This document shows positions 1 through 6,299 of a stretch of DNA of 13,633 nt, one piece after another. Every line of letters starts with the position of its first letter. Position 1 is the stretch's first letter. The notes beneath the pieces are model-generated. The model was not told where the DNA came from and did not search any database. It was given only the letters and a program-made list of their open reading frames with translations. Location: assembly GCA_964571335.1 (NCBI GenBank), contig CAZNAM010000018.1:1-13633 (forward strand), given 5' to 3'. A program made the position numbers and the translations under genes. Origin of the DNA: JAFCDQ01 sp964571335. GTDB lineage: Archaea > Nanobdellota > Nanobdellia > Woesearchaeales > ARS49.

Positions 1-1
1 T

Positions 2-610
2 CTACAACAACAAGGATTTAATTCTCAGCAAATATATGATGCACTCGCCCAAGCAGAAGCAAGACAAAGCATAGAACCTTATTCTCCTGCACAAGATATG
101 CCAAGAGAACCATTATCTTCAGAAGCACCATTAATGCAGAATCAATTTAATCAAGATTATCATCAACAATATCCTCAACAAATGCATAGTCCAGAAGAAC
201 TAGTTGAAAGTATTATACATGAAAAATGGCAGAAAATGACAAAAGAAATAACAAAAATAACAGAATGGAAAGATAGTATGACCACAAGAATGGAAAGAAT
301 GGAACAACAAATAAGTGATTTGAAATCAACAATGGACAATCTTCATAAAGCAATCGTTGCAAGAGTAGGAGAATATGATAAAACCTTAAGTGAAGTAGGA
401 ACAGAGATAAAAGCAATGGAAAAAGTGTTTAAAGACGTTTTACCTGAAATGACAAATAATATACAGGAATTATCAAAATTAACCCATGAATTAAGAGGGG
501 AAAAAACTATTTCTGAAAAAAAAGAAAAACCTGAAATAAGAAAAAAACAGCAAATTAAAAACAAAAAAAATGAAGTTACAGAATTAGAAAGATTAACAAA
601 AAGAATTTAA
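2..610 (+). CDS. Coiled-coil protein, 5' end outside the window
   Basis: The reading frame is open from the first full codon at base 2, so the gene starts upstream of the window; the ATG at 98 is probably internal. The visible 202 residues begin with a short helical motif, GFNSQQIYDALAQAEA, of the type G-x-S-x-x-Q-I-x-x-A-L. A Gln/Pro-rich linker follows (about residues 22-62), then a long predicted coiled coil (about 63-164) with an EWKDSMTTRMERMEQQ segment and a VGEYDKTLSEVGTEIKAMEK core. The tail is very Lys-rich. No signal peptide or membrane segment is visible in this part. From memory, similar Q-I-x-x-A-L plus coiled-coil proteins recur in Woesearchaeota, but I know no function. It is convergent with the membrane-protein operon, with 9 bases between the stop codons. 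Confidence 0.75.
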   Translation, partial: LQQQGFNSQQIYDALAQAEARQSIEPYSPAQDMPREPLSSEAPLMQNQFNQDYHQQYPQQMHSPEELVESIIHEKWQKMTKEITKITEWKDSMTTRMERMEQQISDLKSTMDNLHKAIVARVGEYDKTLSEVGTEIKAMEKVFKDVLPEMTNNIQELSKLTHELRGEKTISEKKEKPEIRKKQQIKNKKNEVTELERLTKRI

Positions 611-619
611 TAATAAATG

Positions 620-1159
620 CTATTTATCACTGGTTAATTTCTGAACTGTCAGCATTCCAACAAGCAAAATAAGAATCAAACCAAGCATCTTAGGATGAAG
701 CAATGAAGTCCAAAAACTAACTTCTTCATCACTGCCTTGCTCACCTGTTAATCCTAAAAAACCTTCTTCTTCAGAAAAAACAGCAACAGCACTACCAATA
801 CCAATAATTAAAATAATTCCAAGAATCCAATTATTAATGTTAGCACTATGCTCGCTGTTAGTAAAAACATTAGTGATAGTATCTTCTTTAATTCCAATTG
901 CTTGATAAACTATTAACAAGAAAATGAAAAATACAATAAGGATTATAAAAAATGGGGCCATCTTGTTGATAACCTTAACCACAAAATTAGACGTTAAAGC
1001 AATCAAAGCAAGCAAAAAAGCAATCAGTCCAGCTACACCTTTTTTTTCTTTTAAAGCTTCAAATCTTGATAAACCAACATAAACTAATAAAAACACTAAT
1101 AAGAAAGGGAATAAAAAATCAAATTGTTTCAACAATCCAGTATCGAGTAAACTTGCCAT
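620..1159 (-). CDS. Five-helix membrane protein, third of a paralogous trio
   Basis: 179 residues with five probable membrane helices (about 13-31, 42-60, 67-90, 110-128, 156-173). The N-terminal part has the same layout as the two genes upstream of it: a PFLLVF helix, a short charged loop (RFEALKEKKG) and then a second helix beginning near AGLIAFLLALIA. An acidic loop with SEEEGF and GSDEE lies between helices 4 and 5. It is the last gene of a minus-strand run, 31 bases after the previous gene. No clear SD precedes its ATG; the upstream stretch is almost pure A/T and could hold its own promoter. I recognise no named family. The function is unknown; a membrane complex subunit is inference only. 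Confidence 0.8.
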   Translation of the reverse strand: MASLLDTGLLKQFDFLFPFLLVFLLVYVGLSRFEALKEKKGVAGLIAFLLALIALTSNFVVKVINKMAPFFIILIVFFIFLLIVYQAIGIKEDTITNVFTNSEHSANINNWILGIILIIGIGSAVAVFSEEEGFLGLTGEQGSDEEVSFWTSLLHPKMLGLILILLVGMLTVQKLTSDK

Positions 1160-1190
1160 TTTTTTTATTTAATTATTTTTTTTAATTTAA

Positions 1191-1829
1191 CTAACCTGTT
1201 GGTGGTGGGAGAGTTCCACCAGGGCCAAAACCAAACCAGTTAAGTCTGTTTTTCTTATCATCATAATCAGTATCAGGTTTTTTGAGTAAAAAGTATAACC
1301 ACAATCCTGCGATTAATAATGCAATCAATAAAACCTGCATACTAGGATCTTTTAAAGGACCCCAACTCATTTTTGGAAATACTGCTGCTGCAATTATGTA
1401 AAATAAAAAGAAAATACCTGTAAGAGCAACAAGGAAAGTGATGACGCTTGGAGTTTTACCTTTTGCCATGAAAAGCATCGCCATTACAAGAAGAATTGCA
1501 ACTAAAATTAAAACTCCTCCTGGAAGAATATTTTTTATTATTGTGATAGGATCTTTTGTTACATCATAAGCACCAATAATATGCGGAATTGTAACAAGTA
1601 AACCAATCAAGATTGAGATAGTTGCATTAATTTTTGTATTTGCACCTTCGCCTTTTTCATCTTTAAAAATTGATGTTTTTTGCAGAATAGCATACATTAT
1701 TGAAAAAATCAATAAAAATGGTATCAATAAATCTGTTAAGAAATAAATAATACCTTGACTTTGTAAATCTCTTGTTAAAGCTCTGAAACTAGCAGGAGCT
1801 CCAACCTGAAATAAAAATGAGGGAATCAT
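1191..1829 (-). CDS. Five-helix membrane protein, second of a paralogous trio
   Basis: 212 residues with five probable helices (about 28-50, 67-87, 103-122, 127-150, 164-182) and a cytoplasm-type charged tail ending in a Gly/Pro-rich FGFGPGGTLPPPTG. The shared module is clear: IPFLLIFSIMYAILQKTSIF, a charged loop, then INATISILIGLLV, matching PFLLVFAIVFAILEKTKVLG and LNSLVAFVIALIV in the upstream gene. Its ATG overlaps the upstream stop as TAATG, with a GGTGAT SD at 1835-1840, so the two are translationally coupled. This argues that the paralogs are made together, perhaps as subunits of one assembly. No catalytic motif or known family is seen. Confidence 0.85.
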   Translation of the reverse strand: MIPSFLFQVGAPASFRALTRDLQSQGIIYFLTDLLIPFLLIFSIMYAILQKTSIFKDEKGEGANTKINATISILIGLLVTIPHIIGAYDVTKDPITIIKNILPGGVLILVAILLVMAMLFMAKGKTPSVITFLVALTGIFFLFYIIAAAVFPKMSWGPLKDPSMQVLLIALLIAGLWLYFLLKKPDTDYDDKKNRLNWFGFGPGGTLPPPTG

Positions 1830-2407
1830 TATTCATCACCTTTTTTTTCTGATTTTGGTTTTTTAACAATAAACCACATGAATAAAATAATGCCTATTAT
1901 TAAAACTATTGCTGCAACAGCAGTATTTGTTGTAAATTGAGCTAAAATATAAATAATAACTTCTAACCAAGTGTCACCATCAGAAGTTTTCATAGCATTA
2001 AGGAAAATACCAAGAATTGCAATAAAAATAATCACTAAAAACATTGTTCTGATTCCTGTGCTTTTTTCTAAAGAAACATCTTCTTCATTTGAAAAGAAAA
2101 TTCCAATAGAAACCATAAAAAATACCACGAGCAATATTAAAATAATGATCTGAGAACTTATTTGAGTTATAGCGCCGACAATCTGAGAACTTGCAACAAC
2201 AATAAGAGCAATAACAAAAGCAACTAAAGAATTAAGAGTTTTTTTAGTGTATTTAATACCTTGAACTTCTTCAAAACCAAGAACCTTTGTCTTCTCAAGA
2301 ATTGCAAAAACAATAGCAAATACTAATAAAAAAGGTAAAACAACTTCATAAATCCCTATCTGTCTAAAAAAAACTATGACTTGACCTAATATTGTTGTTT
2401 CTGCCAT
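1829..2407 (-). CDS. Five-helix membrane protein, first of a paralogous trio
   Basis: 192 residues starting MAETT. The ATG at 2407 is preferred over the in-frame TTG at 2410 because the SD GAGG lies 5 nt before the ATG but only 2 nt before the TTG. Five probable helices (about 20-37, 60-79, 86-105, 121-138, 162-181) follow a short amphipathic N-terminal helix; the tail is KKPKSEKKGDE. The first two helices and the loop between them define the module shared with the next two genes (PFLLVF, then hydrophobic, EKTK, charged loop, LNSLVAF). First gene of a three-gene minus-strand operon, with a TATA-like box at 2451-2458. The family is unnamed as far as I know; the function is unknown. Confidence 0.85.
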   Translation of the reverse strand: MAETTILGQVIVFFRQIGIYEVVLPFLLVFAIVFAILEKTKVLGFEEVQGIKYTKKTLNSLVAFVIALIVVASSQIVGAITQISSQIIILILLVVFFMVSIGIFFSNEEDVSLEKSTGIRTMFLVIIFIAILGIFLNAMKTSDGDTWLEVIIYILAQFTTNTAVAAIVLIIGIILFMWFIVKKPKSEKKGDE

Positions 2408-2450
2408 CAAGACCTCTTTTTTATATTTAAAGTGCTATAATATCAATAAC

Positions 2451-2458
2451 TTTATAAA
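2451..2458. promoter_or_regulatory. Divergent TATA box for the membrane operon and the translin operon
   Basis: TTTATAAA is self-complementary and can serve both strands. On the plus strand its centre is about 28 nt before the ATG at 2483, the spacing expected for a leaderless archaeal transcript. On the minus strand it gives a leader of roughly 20 nt carrying the GAGG SD of the gene starting at 2407. A second TTTATAAA at 2465-2472 is too close to the plus-strand ATG to be its TATA box. Confidence 0.55.
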
Positions 2459-2482
2459 TTTTTGTTTATAAATGTTACTATA

Positions 2483-3073
2483 ATGATAAATAAAACAGAT
2501 TTTGCAAAAATAAGAAAAGAAATGGAATTATCTGAGCATGCAAGAGAACAGATAATAAGAAAAAGCAGAGATATATTAAAAACATCAAAAAGTGCAATAT
2601 ATTCTCTACATAGAAAAGATACTGTCAAGGCAAAAAAACAATTAGATGAAGCAAAGAAAAAAATAATAGAAATAAGAAAAGTAATAAAAAAAGAACTAAC
2701 TTTAATTTATGTAGGTGCATTTAATGAAGCTTTAGAAGAGTATTCAGAAGCACAATGTTATTATGGATTTACAACAAAACAAAAAATACCAACAATAAAA
2801 GAATTAAATGTTGAGCCAGAAACATATATTGCAGGATTAAGTGACATGACAGGAGAACTTGTCAGAAAAGCAATAAATTCAGCAATACAAGGAAATTATG
2901 AAACAAGCATAAATATTAAAAAATTCATAGAACAACTATATTCAGAGCTGATGCTTTTTGAGTTCAAAGGATTATTAAGGAAAAAGTTTGACAGCATAAA
3001 ATATGGATTAGAGAAAATAGAAGAATTAGTTTTGCAAATCAAATTAAAAAAATTAGGAGAAAAGAAATGTTAA
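2483..3073 (+). CDS. Translin/TRAX-family RNA-binding protein with a TRAX-like active site
   Basis: 196 residues, all helical, close to the length of archaeal translin homologues. Family marks: RKSRDILKTSKSAIYSLHR near the N-terminus (28-44), NEALEEYSEAQ (81-91) and GLSDMTGELVRKAINS (118-133). In eukaryotic C3PO the catalytic residues sit in the TRAX subunit as E-x-x-E plus a Asp in D-L-T-G-E-L; here E86, E89 and D121 occupy those places, so this looks like a catalytically competent TRAX-type RNase forming homo-oligomers. The ATG at 2483 is chosen over the TTG at 2462 because the TATA box at 2451-2458 fits leaderless initiation there and the family match starts there. It overlaps aspS by 7 nt (ATGTTAA), so it shares an operon with two tRNA synthetases. 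Confidence 0.87.
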   Translation: MINKTDFAKIRKEMELSEHAREQIIRKSRDILKTSKSAIYSLHRKDTVKAKKQLDEAKKKIIEIRKVIKKELTLIYVGAFNEALEEYSEAQCYYGFTTKQKIPTIKELNVEPETYIAGLSDMTGELVRKAINSAIQGNYETSINIKKFIEQLYSELMLFEFKGLLRKKFDSIKYGLEKIEELVLQIKLKKLGEKKC

Positions 3074-4437
3074 GAACAAACACTTGCGGAGAATTAAGAA
3101 AAGGAGATGACGGAAAAAAAGTAGAACTTGCAGGATGGGTTGAAAGTATAAGGCGAAGCGGAAAAATAGCATTCATAGATTTAAGAGATAGATATGGAAT
3201 AACACAAATATTTCTAAATCCTAAATTAAGCAGTATTGCAAAAGAAATAACAAAAGAAAGCGTGATTAAAATAACAGGAATCGTGAAAGCAAGACCACAA
3301 GCAAATCCAGAATTAGAAACAGGAGAAATAGAAATAACAGCAGAAAATATTGAAATACTGAACAAAGCAGAAGAACTTCCAATACAGTTAGATGAAGATG
3401 TAAATACTTCGGAAGAAATGAGATTAAAATACAGATATCTTGATTTAAGAAAAAAAGAGAATCAGAAAAATCTAATCATAAGACATAAGATTGCCAATGT
3501 TGTAAGACAATACTTAAATGAAAATGGATTTTTAGAAATAGAAACTCCAATACTAGCAAAAAGCACACCTGAAGGAGCAAGAGATTATATAGTTCCAAGC
3601 AGAATAAAAAAAGGAAAATTCTATGCACTTCCACAAGCACCACAGCAATTTAAACAAATGCTGATGATGTCAGGATTTGATAAATATTATCAATTAGCAA
3701 AATGTTTCAGAGATGAAGATTTAAGATCAGACAGACAACCAGAATTTACACAAATAGACATGGAAATGAGTTTTATAGAACAAGAAGACATTATGACTTT
3801 AGTTGAAGGAATGATAAAAAAATTATGGAAAGAAATATTAAATATTGACATAAAAATACCATTTTCAAAAATGAAATATGAAACAGCAATTAAAAATCAC
3901 AACACAGACAGCCCTGATTTAAGACAAAACAAGAAAAATCATGAAGAATATAGTTTTATCTGGGTTGTTGATTTTCCATTATTTGAATACAATGAAGAAG
4001 AAAAGAAAATGTCAGCAATGCATCATCCATTTACAGCACCATTAGATGAAGACATAAAATTAATGCAAAAAAATCCCTTAAAAGTAAAAGCAAAAGCATA
4101 TGATTTAGTTTTGAATGGAGTTGAATTAGGCGGGGGATCAATAAGAATACACACAGAAGAAATACAAAGAAAAATGTTTGATAAATTAGGATTAAAAACT
4201 GAGGAAATAAAAGACAAATTTGGTTTTTTATTAGAAGCATTAAAATATGGTTGCCCCCCTCATGGAGGAATAGCATTTGGATTTGACAGATTATGCATGA
4301 TGATGACCGGAAACAATACAATAAGAGAAGTAATAGCATTTCCAAAAACAAAAGATGCAGAAGATCCAATGACTGGAGCACCTTCAAAAATAGATAAAAA
4401 ACAATTAGATGAATTAGGGATAAGTATAAAAAAATAA
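3067..4437 (+). CDS. aspS: Aspartyl-tRNA synthetase, bacterial type without the GAD insertion
   Basis: Class IIb aminoacyl-tRNA synthetase charging tRNA(Asp), cytosolic. The N-terminal OB-fold anticodon domain is about residues 1-100. Then come RYLDLR (123-128), STPEGARDY (166-174), the aspartate-binding QAPQQFKQ with K196, motif 2 FRDED (214-218) with RQPEFTQID (223-231), and motif 3 GGIAFGFDRL (400-409). These signatures and the ending MTGAPS are those of bacterial AspRS, not of archaeal/eukaryotic AspRS. Bacterial enzymes are about 580-600 residues with a GAD domain between motifs 2 and 3; here DSPDLR (281-286) is followed after about 12 residues by WVVDFPLFEY, so that domain is absent and the length is 456. 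The residue aligning with the His/Leu that influences tRNA(Asn) discrimination in bacteria appears to be Ser31. SD GGAG at 3056-3059 lies inside the translin gene. Confidence 0.95.
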   Translation: MLRTNTCGELRKGDDGKKVELAGWVESIRRSGKIAFIDLRDRYGITQIFLNPKLSSIAKEITKESVIKITGIVKARPQANPELETGEIEITAENIEILNKAEELPIQLDEDVNTSEEMRLKYRYLDLRKKENQKNLIIRHKIANVVRQYLNENGFLEIETPILAKSTPEGARDYIVPSRIKKGKFYALPQAPQQFKQMLMMSGFDKYYQLAKCFRDEDLRSDRQPEFTQIDMEMSFIEQEDIMTLVEGMIKKLWKEILNIDIKIPFSKMKYETAIKNHNTDSPDLRQNKKNHEEYSFIWVVDFPLFEYNEEEKKMSAMHHPFTAPLDEDIKLMQKNPLKVKAKAYDLVLNGVELGGGSIRIHTEEIQRKMFDKLGLKTEEIKDKFGFLLEALKYGCPPHGGIAFGFDRLCMMMTGNNTIREVIAFPKTKDAEDPMTGAPSKIDKKQLDELGISIKK

Positions 4438-4467
4438 ATAAAAAATAAATAAAAAATCAATGAAAAA

Positions 4468-5778
4468 ATGAAAAAATATCTATCAATACAAGAAGCAATG
4501 AACAGAGGGAAAGGAAAAGTATCTATAAAAGGCTGGATTTGGAGAGAAAGAGGAAGTTCAAAATTTAAATTCATTGTTTTAAGAGATTCAACAAACATAA
4601 TACAATGTGTAATAAAAAAAGAAATAGTTGGAGAAGAAAAGTTTGATATCGCAGATAAAATACAAGTAGAAACAGCAATGGAAATAACAGGAGAGATAAA
4701 AGAAGACAAAAGAGCTCCATCTGGTTATGAAATACAAGCAGAAGACTTTAAGGTTATAGGAGAAAGCAATGAATACCCAATAACAAAAGATCAATCAGTA
4801 GAATTTCTTGCAGACAACAGACATTTGTGGCTAAGAAGCAGAAAAATGACTGCAATTCTAAAAATAAGAAGCACAATATTTGGAGCAATACATGAATACT
4901 TTAGAAAACAAGGATTTTATGAATATCAATCACCAATATTACAAAGCGTACAATGTGAAGGAGGATCAACACTATTTAATGTTGATTATTTTGGAAAAAA
5001 AGATGTATTTCTAGCACAAACCTGGCAACTATATGCAGAACCAGCAATTTTTGCTTTAGAAAAAATATATACTGTTGCACCAAGTTTTAGAGCAGAAAAA
5101 TCAAAAACATCAAGACATTTAACAGAATTCTGGCATGCTGAAATGGAGCAAGCATGGGCAACATTTGAAGAAATAATAGAACATGGAGAATTATTATTAA
5201 AACATCTAATTAAAACTGTTCTGAAAGAAAATAAAAAAGAACTAGAAATTCTTGAGAGAGACATTAAAAAATTAGAACTAATAATAAAAAAGAAATTTCC
5301 AAGACTGACTTATGATGAAGTGCTTGATATTCTCGATAAAAAATGCAAGATAAAGATAAAATGGGGTAAAGACCTAAGGACAATAGAAGAAGATGAATTA
5401 AGCAAATTATTTGATGTGCCAATAATTGTAACAAGATATCCAAAACAAGTAAAAGCATTTTATATGAAAGAACCAAAAGACAGCAAACCAGAAAAATCTG
5501 TTGTAAATGGAGTTGATTTCATAGCACCTGAAGGATATGGAGAACTAATAGGAGGAAGTGAAAGAGAATCTGACATAAATAAAATAAAGAAAAGACTAAA
5601 AGAACTAGGAGAAAAGCCAGAAGAGTATGATTTTTATCTTGACACAAGAAAATATGGTTCTGTACCACATGGAGGATTTGGAATGGGAATAGAAAGAGTA
5701 TTGACGTGGATATGTGGATTAGAAAATATCAAAGATTCAATACCTTTTCCAAGAACAATGCTGCGGTGGAAGCCTTGA
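4468..5778 (+). CDS. asnS: Asparaginyl-tRNA synthetase, archaeal type
   Basis: 436 residues, class IIb. The OB-fold anticodon domain is about 15-100 (GWIWRERGSSKFKFIVLRD). The catalytic core has QSPILQSVQCEGGSTLF (154-170), TWQLYAEPA (185-193), motif 2 SFRAEKSKTSRHLTEFWHAE (206-225), GGSERESD (362-369) and motif 3 HGGFGMGIERVL (401-412), ending IPFPRTMLRW. T-x-Q-L-x-A-E in place of the Q-x-P-Q-x-x-K-Q of AspRS marks it as AsnRS, and the intact OB domain excludes the shorter AsnA-type asparagine synthetase. It follows aspS by 30 bases. No SD is seen; the ATG is preceded by a three-codon ATG AAA AAA TGA whose stop overlaps it as ATGA. Having both synthetases lets the cell make Asn-tRNA directly. 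Confidence 0.95.
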   Translation: MKKYLSIQEAMNRGKGKVSIKGWIWRERGSSKFKFIVLRDSTNIIQCVIKKEIVGEEKFDIADKIQVETAMEITGEIKEDKRAPSGYEIQAEDFKVIGESNEYPITKDQSVEFLADNRHLWLRSRKMTAILKIRSTIFGAIHEYFRKQGFYEYQSPILQSVQCEGGSTLFNVDYFGKKDVFLAQTWQLYAEPAIFALEKIYTVAPSFRAEKSKTSRHLTEFWHAEMEQAWATFEEIIEHGELLLKHLIKTVLKENKKELEILERDIKKLELIIKKKFPRLTYDEVLDILDKKCKIKIKWGKDLRTIEEDELSKLFDVPIIVTRYPKQVKAFYMKEPKDSKPEKSVVNGVDFIAPEGYGELIGGSERESDINKIKKRLKELGEKPEEYDFYLDTRKYGSVPHGGFGMGIERVLTWICGLENIKDSIPFPRTMLRWKP

Positions 5779-5957
5779 ACTTATTATCATTTATCTTATT
5801 TATTTTATTAATTCCCATAATTGTTTTTATGGTGTTTTTGATTATTACAATAGGATTATTTATTCTAATTCCTGTTATTATTGCTTTATTTATTATTTTT
5901 ACAATAATGAAAATATTTCAAAGAAAAAAATATAAAATAAAAGTAAGAAAAAACTAA
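5775..5957 (+). CDS. Tiny two-helix membrane protein coupled to asnS
   Basis: 60 residues: a nearly uninterrupted hydrophobic stretch (about 3-45) that could form a hairpin of two membrane helices, followed by a strongly basic tail (QRKKYKIKVRKN). The open frame extends upstream to an ATG at 5706 inside asnS, but that would add a hydrophilic N-terminus lying wholly in another gene. I prefer TTG at 5775, which overlaps the asnS stop as TTGA and has GGTGGA (5765-5770) at SD distance. No family is recognised. A chance hydrophobic ORF is possible, since AT-rich DNA readily encodes Ile/Phe/Leu runs, but the frame fills the gap exactly to the next gene. Confidence 0.5.
   Translation: MNLLSFILFILLIPIIVFMVFLIITIGLFILIPVIIALFIIFTIMKIFQRKKYKIKVRKN
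5920..5953 (-). terminator. Possible poly-T termination zone for the minus-strand mre11 unit
   Basis: Read on the minus strand this stretch, just after the stop at 5954, is a run of T-rich blocks (TTTTTCTTAC, TATTTTATATTTTTTTC). Archaeal transcription terminates on such T-rich tracts. It lies inside the opposing small ORF, whose basic tail is coded by the complementary A-rich sequence, so composition alone could explain it. Confidence 0.35.
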
Positions 5958-6250
5958 GCTGCAACAGTTGTTTTTGATTCTCTCAAATATTCTTTTATCT
6001 TTCTTTCAAAATTTATCCATTGTGATGTTACCTGTTTTGGCTTTGTAAAAACATTTCTTACAATACTTTCTTTAAAAACTTCTAAAAAGTCTTTAATTTT
6101 TTTACTTCTGACTCTTTTCTGAAGACTGCTAATTTTTGACGCGGTATTTATCATAACTAAATTAGCGTTCATATTTGGTTTTTTAATCCAATTATCTAAA
6201 TCCTTAATCATAACAATTTTAATATTTGTGAGTTCTTTTTCAATATTCAT
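5954..6250 (-). CDS. Small helical protein of unknown function downstream of mre11
   Basis: 98 residues starting MNIEKELTNIK, mixed charged and helical, with no membrane segment, cysteines or recognisable motif. The ATG at 6250 is preferred to the in-frame ATG at 6265 because GAGGT (6260-6264) lies 8 nt before it. A TATA-like stretch at 6290-6298 would start a transcript near 6267, so leaderless use of 6265 (five extra residues, MRFDK) remains possible. It lies 35-50 bases downstream of the Mre11-like gene on the same strand. Its TAG stop overlaps the TAA of the opposing small membrane ORF within the four bases CTAA. It is not Rad50, the usual Mre11 partner. Confidence 0.65.
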   Translation of the reverse strand: MNIEKELTNIKIVMIKDLDNWIKKPNMNANLVMINTASKISSLQKRVRSKKIKDFLEVFKESIVRNVFTKPKQVTSQWINFERKIKEYLRESKTTVAA

Positions 6251-6289
6251 TTTATCAAACCTCATTTTTTTACATTAAAAACTTTGAAA

Positions 6290-6298
6290 TAAATAAAC
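6290..6298 (-). promoter_or_regulatory. TATA-like element upstream of the small helical gene
   Basis: The minus strand reads GTTTATTTAT here, next to the mre11 stop codon. Its centre is about 27 nt from position 6267, which would give either a leaderless ATG at 6265 or a short leader with the GAGGT SD for the ATG at 6250. AT-rich composition makes chance matches common. Confidence 0.3.
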
Positions 6299-6299
6299 T

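Noticed and set aside
4129..4259. G5 and C6 runs in aspS as slippage or hairpin elements
   Set aside because: They encode the conserved ELGGGS and CPPHG motifs, and the frame is intact on both sides.
4023..4709. Long antisense frames over aspS and the start of asnS
   Set aside because: They mirror A-rich codon use of the strongly supported synthetase genes and contain no recognisable domain.
5706..5774. Longer start of the small membrane ORF inside asnS
   Set aside because: The added residues are encoded wholly within asnS in another frame and are hydrophilic; TTG 5775 has stop-codon overlap and an SD-like site.
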